Shown in pieces: positions 1 through 4,709 of a stretch of 6,394 bases of DNA. Within the stretch, counting starts at the first letter, position 1; the number at the start of each line of letters is the position of its first letter. Origin of the DNA: Solirubrobacterales bacterium (GTDB lineage: Bacteria > Actinomycetota > Thermoleophilia > Solirubrobacterales > Solirubrobacteraceae); contig JACCYI010000021.1 in assembly GCA_013696535.1 (NCBI GenBank), positions 1 through 6,394 of the forward strand, written 5' to 3'. The notes below the pieces were generated by a model that saw only the letters and a list, made by a program, of their open reading frames with translations, did not search any database and was not told the origin of the DNA. Both the position numbers and the translations under genes were made by a program.

Positions 1-683
1 GGTACGAGCAGGCCGCCGCACGGGCGCTCGCCGCCGTCGGCGAACGCCACCGCCGTCAGGTTCGCCCCGGGACCGCGCAGACCGGCGACGGGTCGCTCGT
101 CCACCGCGACCCCCGCCGCGTCGAGGCGGTCCACGTCGTCGGGCTCGAGCGACGGGTCGCCGTCGGTCAACAGCGTGACGTCGTCGCTCCAGCCGCGCAG
201 CAGGAGCGCTCGGTGCACACCCGACTCGCCACGGTCGAGCACGCCGAGCGACTCGTCGCGGTGCTCCCATCCGTGGCAGAATGGGCAGTGAAACACGGAT
301 CGGCCCCAGCGCTCCTCGACGCCCGGCAACGACGGGTAGCGGTAGTCCATCCCGGTCGCGAGCAGCACGAGCCGGGCCCGCTCGGTCGAGCCGTCGGCGA
401 ACTCGAGCGTGAAGTCGTCGTCGTTGCGCTCGCCGCTCACCACCTCCCCGAAGCGCAGCTCCACCGACGGGTGGGCCGCAAGCTCTGCGCGACCGGCAGC
501 GTAGAAATCCACCGGTGGGCGGGTGTCGTGCCCGAGCAGGCCGCCGATCCCGTCGGCGACGCGGTTGCTCTGGCCTTCTCCGTCGACGACGAGCGTCCGG
601 CGCCGTGCGCGACCCAGCACCAGCCCCGCGCTCAAGCCGGCGGCACCCCCGCCGACCACGATGCAATCCCAAGTCGAGTTCAT
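1..683 (-). CDS. Thioredoxin-reductase-like FAD/NAD(P)-dependent oxidoreductase, C-terminus outside window
   Basis: Reading leftward from the ATG at 681-683, the frame stays open for 227 codons to the window edge; the family usually has about 300. Residues 8-19 form the FAD-binding Rossmann motif (IVVGGGAAGLSA, glycines 11, 13 and 16), with an acidic Asp34 at the end of the second strand. An ATG motif (LLATGMD) follows. A redox CxxC, CPFC, sits at residues 133-136 within HCPFCHGWEH, close to the CATC position of classical thioredoxin reductase. A degenerate second nucleotide-binding loop (GESGVHRALLL) comes next. It is probably a cytosolic flavoprotein that uses NAD(P)H to reduce a disulfide or small molecule; the substrate is unknown. 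HCPFCHGWE is typical of a TrxR-like subgroup common in actinobacteria. It lies downstream of, and codirectional with, the broken SMP-30-like gene at 771-1237, and points away from the XRE-cupin regulator, a plausible controller. No frame break is seen. Confidence 0.93.
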   Translation of the reverse strand, partial: MNSTWDCIVVGGGAAGLSAGLVLGRARRRTLVVDGEGQSNRVADGIGGLLGHDTRPPVDFYAAGRAELAAHPSVELRFGEVVSGERNDDDFTLEFADGSTERARLVLLATGMDYRYPSLPGVEERWGRSVFHCPFCHGWEHRDESLGVLDRGESGVHRALLLRGWSDDVTLLTDGDPSLEPDDVDRLDAAGVAVDERPVAGLRGPGANLTAVAFADGGERPCGGLLV

Positions 684-703
684 GCCCTCACCGTCGCACG
701 CGT

Positions 704-717
704 CAAGCGCTTTGCCA
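704..717. promoter_or_regulatory. Possible XRE-cupin operator before the oxidoreductase gene
   Basis: The plus strand reads CAAGC-GC-TTTGCCA and contains the 8-bp palindrome AAGCGCTT. It lies 20-35 bp upstream of the oxidoreductase start. The sequence immediately before the XRE-cupin gene reads CAAGC-TTG-TTTGCCA (1382-1396), so the two sites share both halves and differ by one base in spacing. Sharing between two genes that often occur together suggests a common regulator, but this is inference from two sites. No clear -10 or -35 box was identified here. Confidence 0.35.
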
Positions 718-770
718 ACCCAGATTGCTGTACGGGCAAGACACTCCCCGGATCTCCGCACCCTCGACCG

Positions 771-1237
771 TCACCCGCCGCTTTGGAGGCCCGCAGAGGG
801 TGTCGTCAAGATCGAGAGCGTCGAGTTCGCGCCCGGTGTCGCGGAACGCGCGTCGAAATTCGTGATCACCAGTCGTCGACCTCGGAAGGCGAGTGCTGCG
901 GGGTTGCGGGTTGCATCGACCCCGATGCCTCGGACGCGAGCGATCAGTCGTCCTGTCGGCGACAGCGCCTGGATCTCTTCGGCGTCGTTTTGCTGTGATC
1001 CACAGAAGCAAGGCCAACGCCCCGAGCGACGAGGCGAAGACCGTCCCCGTCCGCTCGTCGACGGCAACTCCCTCGGGGATGGGGCAGGTCTGACTGAGGT
1101 TCGTTGCGAAGTCGCCCAACTCGCCGACGCTGCGCAACTGGCCCTGCGCGATGACCGGAGCTCCCGTGAAGGGCGGCTAGGGCGATCGCGGCACCGACGC
1201 ACATCGTGCGCCGGGCTCGACGGTTGCCGGTGGTCAT
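771..1237 (-). pseudogene. Broken secreted SMP-30/NHL-like beta-propeller gene
   Basis: Three successive frames of the minus strand spell pieces of one protein. The first starts with ATG at 1235-1237 and gives a twin-arginine-rich, signal-peptide-like start (MTTGNRRARRTMCVGAAIAL). A one-base shift near 1160-1170 then gives PVIAQGQLRSVGELGDFATN and CPIPEGVAVDERTGTVFASS, a typical first propeller blade. A second shift near 1010-1030 leads to EEIQALSPTGRLIARVRG, NPAALAFRGRRLVITNFDAR and a stop at 771-773. The ends match the start and end of SMP-30/gluconolactonase-like secreted proteins. The total of about 155 codons is half the usual length, so the middle blades are missing and this is a remnant, not just a frameshift. 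Its C-terminus resembles that of the lipoprotein at 4710-5728 (RGRRLVITN compared with GGRGYVVNS). It is codirectional with the oxidoreductase and divergent from the XRE-cupin gene. Confidence 0.7.
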
Positions 1238-1299
1238 GGCTCTGCGGCCCTTCGGATCTGTCGAGTTCGTGCGTCCGCCGTCGCACCCATCGCCAGCTC

Positions 1300-1315
1300 T
1301 GCCAACCGTGTTTGC
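1300..1315. promoter_or_regulatory. Upstream copy of a repeated operator-like motif
   Basis: TGCCAACCGTGTTTGC here matches TGCCAAGCTTGTTTGC at 1379-1394 in 14 of 16 positions. The copies are 79 bp apart in the same orientation, both between the SMP-30 remnant and the XRE-cupin gene. The motif is roughly dyadic (GCCAA facing TTTGC). It is best read as a binding site for the adjacent XRE-cupin regulator, an inference from position and repetition only. Confidence 0.4.
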
Positions 1316-1325
1316 TGAATCAGCA
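1313..1325. promoter_or_regulatory. 13-bp palindrome TGCTGA-A-TCAGCA
   Basis: Perfect 6-bp arms flank a single central A. The palindrome overlaps the end of the repeated motif at 1300-1315. On the minus strand the adjoining TATGCT (1322-1327) could serve as a -10 box for the SMP-30 remnant, which would place a repressor site over that promoter. A 6-bp dyad can occur by chance. Confidence 0.3.
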
Positions 1326-1378
1326 TACGAGCGTCAGAGCTTCCCACCTTCGCGACCGTGAACAGCCGCGCCTCGTTG

Positions 1379-1394
1379 TGCCAAGCTTGTTTGC
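1379..1394. promoter_or_regulatory. Downstream copy of the operator-like motif, abutting the XRE-cupin start
   Basis: TGCCAAGCTTGTTTGC ends one base before the ATG at 1396 and contains the 8-bp palindrome CAAGCTTG. No Shine-Dalgarno sequence is visible in this space. The site may therefore be the regulator's own operator over a very short or leaderless 5' end. See the second copy at 1300-1315 and the related site at 704-717. Confidence 0.4.
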
Positions 1395-1395
1395 C

Positions 1396-1974
1396 ATGCC
1401 GGAGATTCTCGAGGAGCCTGTCGATGCCCGCGTCCGCCGACGGCTGCGCGAACTGCGCACCGAACGGGGACTGACTCTGCAGCAGGTCGCCGAGCGTGCG
1501 AGCATCGACCTCTCGACGCTCAGCCGCCTGGAGTCGGGCAAGCGCCGACTCGCCCTCGACCATATCCCCGCGCTGACCGCCGCGCTCGGGGTCAGCGCCG
1601 ACGAGCTGCTCGCCTCAGCGCCGCCGCAGGATCCTCGCGTTCGCGGCCGGCCGTGGAAGTGCGACGGCATGACGATGTGGCCCCTGACGAACCGTGGCCC
1701 CGCGGCCGGGCTCCACGCCTACAAGATCCACATCAGCGCCAGGCAGCGCAGGCCGCCCGACAAGCTGCCAGTGCACGAAGGCCACGACTGGCTCTACGTC
1801 CTCGACGGCCGCCTGCGGCTGCTGCTGGGCGGCGAGTCCTTCGTCCTCGAACCGGGAGAAGCCGTCGAGTTCACGACGTGGACGCCGCACTGGTTCGGCG
1901 CAGTCGACGGGCCCGTCGAGCTCATCATGATCGTCGGCCCCCAGGGAGAGCGGCTGCACCTCCATCCCGCGTAA
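1396..1974 (+). CDS. XRE-family transcriptional regulator with C-terminal cupin domain
   Basis: 192 residues. An XRE helix-turn-helix spans about residues 13-72; its recognition region runs through LQQVAERASIDLSTLSRLES, followed by a typical LGVSADELL end. A linker leads to a cupin_2 fold at about 107-188. His127, His130 and Asp131 lie in the first cupin motif (HEGHDWLYVLDG), and PGEAVEFTTWTPHWFG with His165 forms the second. Proteins of this design bind DNA through the HTH and sense a small ligand or metal in the cupin; the ligand here is unknown. The ATG at 1396 is chosen because the HTH starts 12 residues later and the upstream in-frame sequence is antisense to other genes. It is divergent from the SMP-30 remnant and the oxidoreductase, its likely targets. 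Operator-like repeats sit at 1300-1315 and 1379-1394. The length is normal and no lesion is seen. Confidence 0.93.
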   Translation: MPEILEEPVDARVRRRLRELRTERGLTLQQVAERASIDLSTLSRLESGKRRLALDHIPALTAALGVSADELLASAPPQDPRVRGRPWKCDGMTMWPLTNRGPAAGLHAYKIHISARQRRPPDKLPVHEGHDWLYVLDGRLRLLLGGESFVLEPGEAVEFTTWTPHWFGAVDGPVELIMIVGPQGERLHLHPA

Positions 1975-2048
1975 ACGCGCCTGCTTTCGTAAGGACGCTC
2001 CGCCCGGGTCGTGGCTCGGCACCTGAGAGAGCCAGTCACACTGGAGCC

Positions 2049-2268
2049 TTACCCGTCGCGAGTCGCGACCGCGCTAAGCACCTTGCGTCGAATGGCCGGC
2101 GACGCGTCGATGCTGAGGCGACCGGCCTGCTCCAGGTCCTTCGCCGGGGACGAGCCGTCGAACAGGTTCCAGAGGCCGAGGACGTCGGTGACCGTGCTCG
2201 GCGTCGTCGCCGGGCCCGGCGATGAACCCGTCAACCGACATCGACATGTACAGAACGGAAGTGGACAT
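2049..2268 (-). pseudogene. Dihydrofolate-reductase-family gene, first 25 codons joined to an unidentified tail
   Basis: The ATG at 2266-2268 has a good ribosome-binding site (AAGGAA at 2275-2280). It begins MSTSVLYMSMSVDGFIAGPG, the unmistakable N-terminus of the RibD-C/DHFR-like family of NADPH-dependent reductases, normally about 190 residues. After about GDDAEHG the similarity stops. That frame ends at 2074 with low-complexity Arg/Pro text. A second frame, entered near 2195, reads VLGLWNLFDGSSPAKDLEQA and RLSIDASPAIRRKVLSAVAT and stops at 2049-2051. Its third codon positions are strongly G/C, so it looks like genuine coding sequence, but I do not recognise the family. Most of the reductase, including its catalytic core, is absent, so a deletion fusion is more likely than a simple frameshift. 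The gene ends the ArsR-ArsR-SRPBCC cluster, where DHFR-family genes are common companions. Confidence 0.6.
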
Positions 2269-2723
2269 CGAGCTTCCTTCGCTCAGGGTCACGCCCGAGG
2301 ACGCCCTCGAGCCGGTCGAAGGCGTGCGGGACGCCGATGGTGTGCTCGTCGCGCAGCTTCGCGGTCTGAAAGCCGGTCTGGCTCATGGTCATGAGCGTGC
2401 CCCCGGCGTGGGACTCGAACGTGAACTCCGAGGTCGTGTGAAAGCTCGAGCCGTCCAGCCTGGTTTCCTTGGTGGTCACGAGGATCCGGCGCGGGGGCTC
2501 GATGGCCTTGAACTCGTGGCGGTGGCGGTAGAGCTCGGCGGGCGAGGGCCCGAACGCGATCGACCAGACACCGCCAACCCGTAGGTCGCACTCGGACTCG
2601 ACGATCCAGCCAGGCGTGTCCTTGCCGTAGAACTCGCGCTGACCCTCCCGAGCCGTGAAGGCGGCGAAGACCCGCTCGGGCGGCGCCCGCGATCACCCGC
2701 TCGAAGCACAGATCAAGGCTCAT
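2231..2723 (-). pseudogene. SRPBCC (AHSA1/Aha1-like) domain protein with one frameshift
   Basis: Translation from the ATG at 2721-2723 gives MSLDLCFERVIAG, then the frame is lost near 2684-2688. The minus-strand frame that ends at 2231-2233 continues the fold: PPERVFAAFTAREGQREFYG, GWIVESECDLRVGGVWSIAF, LYRHRHEFKAI, ILVTTKETRLDG, HTTSEFTFESHAGGTLMTMS and HAFDRLEGVL. Removing one base from the CCC run at 2686-2688 (GGG on the coding strand) restores VIAAPPERVF and a protein of about 163 residues, the normal size. These helix-grip proteins bind hydrophobic ligands; the ligand here is unknown. The start overlaps the stop of the upstream arsR-like gene as ATGA (2720-2723), which implies translational coupling. 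The C-terminal frame runs past the DHFR-like start by about 38 bp, which is unusual. The frameshift may be a sequencing error. Confidence 0.82.
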
Positions 2724-3043
2724 CGCTGGGTCCGCTCGACGTAGCGCTCGAAGCGGTCGAGGCGCTCGTCCCACGCCTGCCGGTAGGCCTCGATCCACTC
2801 TGCCGCTTCGCCGAGGCTCGCCGAGCCCAGCCGGCAGTGGCGGGACCGGCCGACCTTCTCGGTGACGACGAGACCTGCGCGCTCGAGGATCCCGACGTGT
2901 TTCTTGACGCCGTTGAGCGTCAGGTCGTACGACCGCGCCAGGTCGCTGATCGTCGCCGGGTCGCCGCTGAGGCGGGCGAGGATCTGCCAGCCCGTGGCTG
3001 CTCGGTGCACCACACGGGGCCGGGGTGCGGTCCAGCTGATCAC
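2720..3043 (-). CDS. ArsR-family winged-helix regulator (second in cluster), 5' end uncertain
   Basis: In-frame translation from GTG at 3041-3043 gives 107 residues, a normal ArsR length. The winged helix is clear: WQILARLSGDPATISDLARS, then LTLNGVKKHVGILERAGLVV, then TEKVGRSRHCRLG as the wing, and a C-terminal helix EWIEAYRQAWDERLDRFERY. It lacks the ELCVCDL metal box, so it is probably not a metal sensor; it belongs to the ArsR type paired with SRPBCC genes. The start is doubtful. Another frame just upstream reads GDQLDRT, and two single-base changes (an extra G near 3046, one C fewer in the CCCC run near 3020) would join a GTG start at 3058-3060 to DQLDRTPARVVHRAATGWQI. Its stop overlaps the SRPBCC start by 4 bp, so the two are cotranscribed. 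Confidence 0.82.
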   Translation of the reverse strand: MISWTAPRPRVVHRAATGWQILARLSGDPATISDLARSYDLTLNGVKKHVGILERAGLVVTEKVGRSRHCRLGSASLGEAAEWIEAYRQAWDERLDRFERYVERTQR

Positions 3044-3171
3044 CGCGTTGCCGTCGCCACCTCCTCGTAGCCGCGGCGAAGGTGACGGCGTAGACGACCC
3101 TAGAGGCCCGCTCGGCGACGTCGGTGTGCCCGTGAGCGGGGGCCAGATACATGTCGAGACGGTCCGTCCAG

Positions 3172-3435
3172 TTAGCGCTGCAGCCACGCGCTGGCCGGCT
3201 CAAGCGCGGCGGCACACAGCCGGCACCGGTGCTGCCGGCCTTCGACCGTCCGCTCGATCAGCCCGGCCTGCTCGAGCACCTTCACGTGCTTCGACGCTCC
3301 GGCGAACGACATCGCCAACGGCTCGGCGAGCGCCCCGACCGTGAGGTCTTCCGCCGCCAGCCGGTCGAGCATGTCACGTCTGGCGTCGTTAGCGAGGGCG
3401 TGGAAGAGGCGGTCCAACGGGGTTTGCTCAACCAT
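3172..3435 (-). CDS. ArsR-family winged-helix regulator (first in cluster), C-terminus frameshifted
   Basis: ATG at 3433-3435 opens MVEQTPLDRLFHALANDARR, then LTVGALAEPLAMSFAGASKH as the helix-turn-helix, KVLEQAGLIERTVEGRQHRC as the recognition-helix end and wing, and a stop at 3172-3174 after 87 residues. Relatives are about 110 long and end in a helix like WLERYRxFWTDRLD. Removing one T from the TT at 3172-3173 turns the end into AWLQRYWTDRLDMYLA, exactly that helix, so the early stop is probably a one-base error or mutation. No metal-binding cysteine box is present. It heads a minus-strand cluster with a second ArsR, an SRPBCC protein and a DHFR-like start. An inverted repeat over its start codon suggests autorepression. 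Two different ArsR genes in tandem before one SRPBCC gene is less common than a single pair. Confidence 0.85.
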   Translation of the reverse strand: MVEQTPLDRLFHALANDARRDMLDRLAAEDLTVGALAEPLAMSFAGASKHVKVLEQAGLIERTVEGRQHRCRLCAAALEPASAWLQR

Positions 3436-3444
3436 CCAGTTGAG
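3427..3444. promoter_or_regulatory. Inverted repeat over the arsR-like start codon (CTCAAC-N6-GTTGAG), likely operator
   Basis: Perfect 6-bp arms at 3427-3432 and 3439-3444 are separated by six bases that contain the start codon of the first ArsR gene. The repeat also covers the transcription start expected from the adjoining -10 box. ArsR dimers bind imperfect dyads of this size and usually repress their own operon, so this is the natural autoregulatory site. The dyad is read directly; its function is inferred. Confidence 0.6.
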
Positions 3445-3448
3445 TATA
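3443..3448 (-). promoter_or_regulatory. -10 box TATACT of a probable leaderless promoter
   Basis: On the minus strand TATACT differs from TATAAT at one position and ends seven bases before the ATG at 3435. Transcription would start at or next to that ATG, the arrangement of leaderless actinobacterial transcripts. No Shine-Dalgarno sequence precedes the ATG, which agrees. A convincing -35 box is not seen. Confidence 0.5.
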
Positions 3449-3527
3449 CCTCTGGTGGCGGCGACGTGACCGCCGTCCGTCCTAGCCCGACGAGGAGGAG
3501 ACCGATGACCATCCCGACCGCTGTCGT

Positions 3528-3682
3528 GTCGACGTCATCCGCGAGTGCTGCGATCGCCTGGTGGTGCTCGATCGCGGTCGCAAGCTCACGGAGGGCAGCC
3601 CGACGAGGTCTTCGCTGATCCCGAGGTGACGGCGGTCTACCTCGGTACAGGTGCTAGCGACGAGCACGTGGTCCGCCGATAG
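3528..3682 (+). pseudogene. C-terminal tail of a LivG/LivF-type ABC transporter ATPase
   Basis: The frame through 3531-3599 reads VDVIRECCDRLVVLDRGRKL then TEGS. One frame over, from 3599, it continues PDEVFADPEVTAVYLGTGAS and stops with TAG at 3680-3682. This is the end of a branched-chain amino-acid-type ABC ATPase: the H-loop-following helix, the strand VVLDRG, the xEGxPDEV turn and the PEVxxxYLG end. One extra C in the CCC run at 3599-3601 would restore the frame. The Walker A, signature and Walker B regions are all absent upstream, so only about the last 50 of roughly 250 residues remain. Just before it, GAGGAGGAG (3492-3500) and an ATG at 3505 resemble a gene start that now leads out of frame into the tail (37 codons, stop at 3618). 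The likely cause is a deletion that joined another gene's start to this tail. Confidence 0.6.
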
Positions 3683-4003
3683 GGCGGTGACGTCTTGTGT
3701 CGGTGATGGCCGAGGCCGTCGAGGAAGCCGATCGTTATTCGGCGATTCATGGGGATCGGTTGTCTTGAGTTCTGCAACACGGCCGCGCTGGCGGTGCGGT
3801 TGCGGGTGTCGGAGCAACGGATGCGAGCGCGGCTGCGTCGCTCAGAGCGCGAGGGGCGGCTGCGGCGAGCCCGTGGTGCCGTTCATCGGCCGGTCGCGGT
3901 CACGTGGGCCGAGATTGGTGGTGGGCATGTGGGCTTACCGATGCCCGCGGGTCGAGGTTGGGGTGCTCGAGGCCACCGAGTGGCTGTCGGTTTCGTCCGC
4001 CAC
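3683..4003. other. 321-bp stretch without a recognised gene
   Basis: It lies between the ABC ATPase tail and the stop of the tetR-like gene. The plus strand has an open stretch from the ATG at 3749 to 4042 with a helix-turn-helix-like piece (LAVRLRVSEQRMRARLRRSE), but no ribosome-binding site. Its codon pattern loses G/C bias after about 3915, and it runs into the tetR-like gene antisense. I could not assign a family and see no strong terminator, repeat or RNA gene. It may hold remnants of a deleted gene. Confidence 0.4.
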
Positions 4004-4651
4004 TCAGTCTCTGAGTTCGGGCTCGACCGCGAGTCCGCCTGAGGGCGGATGTTCGGCGTCGGGGCGAGAAGCCCGCACAGCGTCTAGGGCGACGTCGGTG
4101 GTATCGCGCAGTGTGCTGCGGTCGGCGGTTGCTTTGCCGACGACTCGCATGCCTTGGATCACGGAGACCAGAAAGCGCGCCATGGTGCGGGCGTCGCGGC
4201 TTGGATCGATCTCGCCGGCGACTTGTCCGCGTCGGAGCGCCGCGTAGAGCGCTTCCTCGAGGCGCCCGAGTTGCGCCGTGACGAGGGCGGTCGTGGCCGG
4301 GTCGTAGGGCACTCGTTCCATCGCCGAGTTGACGACAAGGCATCCGCGGCGGTCGGGGTAGTGCTCGGGTGCCTGAGCCAACCCGTAGAGCAGCTCCCGC
4401 AAGGCGTTGAGCACCGAGCCGTCGCGCGTGAGCAGCTCGTGGCGGGGGCCAGCCTCGGTCATGCAGTAGCGGCCGAACGCCTGTTGGAACAGTTGGTCCT
4501 TGTCTCCGAAGGTGGCGTACAGGCTCGAGCGACTGATTCCCAGCTCGTCGACGAGGTCCTGCACGCTCGTGTCCGCGTAGCCCCTCCGCCAGAACAGGTC
4601 CATCGCGGCGTCGAGGGCGGCGTCCGAGTCGAAGGTCTTTACGCCCGCCAT
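4004..4651 (-). CDS. TetR-family transcriptional repressor
   Basis: 215 residues from ATG at 4649-4651 to a stop at 4004-4006. Residues 7-55 are the TetR DNA-binding domain: helix AALDAAMDLFWRRGY, then TSVQDLVDELGISRSSLYAT, and the hallmark FGDKDQLFQQAF. The C-terminal half (LLTRDGSVLNALRELLYGLA, GCLVVNSAMERV, FLVSVIQGMRVVGKA) is the ligand-binding helical domain of the YezE/AcrR-like group; GCLVVNSA is typical of that group. The ligand is unknown. Upstream in-frame sequence is antisense to the neighbouring coding region, and the FDSDAALDAA start is normal for the family, so 4651 is preferred. It is divergent from the lipoprotein gene with a 58-bp gap that holds a perfect palindrome between possible -35 and -10 boxes. 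This indicates autorepression and joint repression of the lipoprotein gene. The gene appears intact. Confidence 0.95.
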   Translation of the reverse strand: MAGVKTFDSDAALDAAMDLFWRRGYADTSVQDLVDELGISRSSLYATFGDKDQLFQQAFGRYCMTEAGPRHELLTRDGSVLNALRELLYGLAQAPEHYPDRRGCLVVNSAMERVPYDPATTALVTAQLGRLEEALYAALRRGQVAGEIDPSRDARTMARFLVSVIQGMRVVGKATADRSTLRDTTDVALDAVRASRPDAEHPPSGGLAVEPELRD

Positions 4652-4673
4652 AGCTTGAGGAAGGACTCTAGCG

Positions 4674-4687
4674 GGAACGATCGTTCC
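4674..4687. promoter_or_regulatory. Perfect 14-bp palindrome GGAACGATCGTTCC, probable TetR operator
   Basis: It lies midway in the 58-bp gap between the divergent tetR-like gene and the lipoprotein gene. On the minus strand it sits between TTGTTG and TAGAGT, spaced 16 bases apart, which could be the -35 and -10 boxes of the tetR-like gene. A bound repressor would block that promoter and probably the opposite one. AACGATCGTT-type dyads are known for TetR regulators of this kind. The palindrome is seen directly; the binding partner is inferred from position. Confidence 0.75.
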
Positions 4688-4709
4688 AACAATCAGAGGG
4701 GCGGAAGCG

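Noticed and set aside
213..998. 261-codon plus-strand open frame
   Set aside because: It is the antisense shadow of the flavoprotein, whose FAD and CPFC motifs are unambiguous on the minus strand.
523..1395. Upstream in-frame extension of the XRE-cupin gene on the plus strand
   Set aside because: It is antisense to the oxidoreductase start and the SMP-30 remnant, and is low-complexity Arg/Pro/Ser text; the XRE domain begins just after 1396.
1968..1977. GCGT-AA-ACGC mini-hairpin at the XRE-cupin stop codon as a terminator
   Set aside because: A 4-bp stem with no T-run is too weak and common in GC-rich DNA.
2289..3215. 308-codon minus-strand open frame
   Set aside because: It joins pieces of three frames: the ArsR C-terminal helix, the ArsR shadow and the first 13 residues of SRPBCC, then Arg-rich shadow text.
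3749..4042. 97-codon plus-strand open frame with a helix-turn-helix-like piece
   Set aside because: It has no ribosome-binding site, no recognisable family and changing codon bias, and it overlaps the tetR-like 3' end; kept only as a remark on that region.
4154..4709. Long plus-strand open frame leading into the lipoprotein body
   Set aside because: It is antisense to the clear tetR-like gene and crosses its promoter region; its composition shows no family signal until about 4829.
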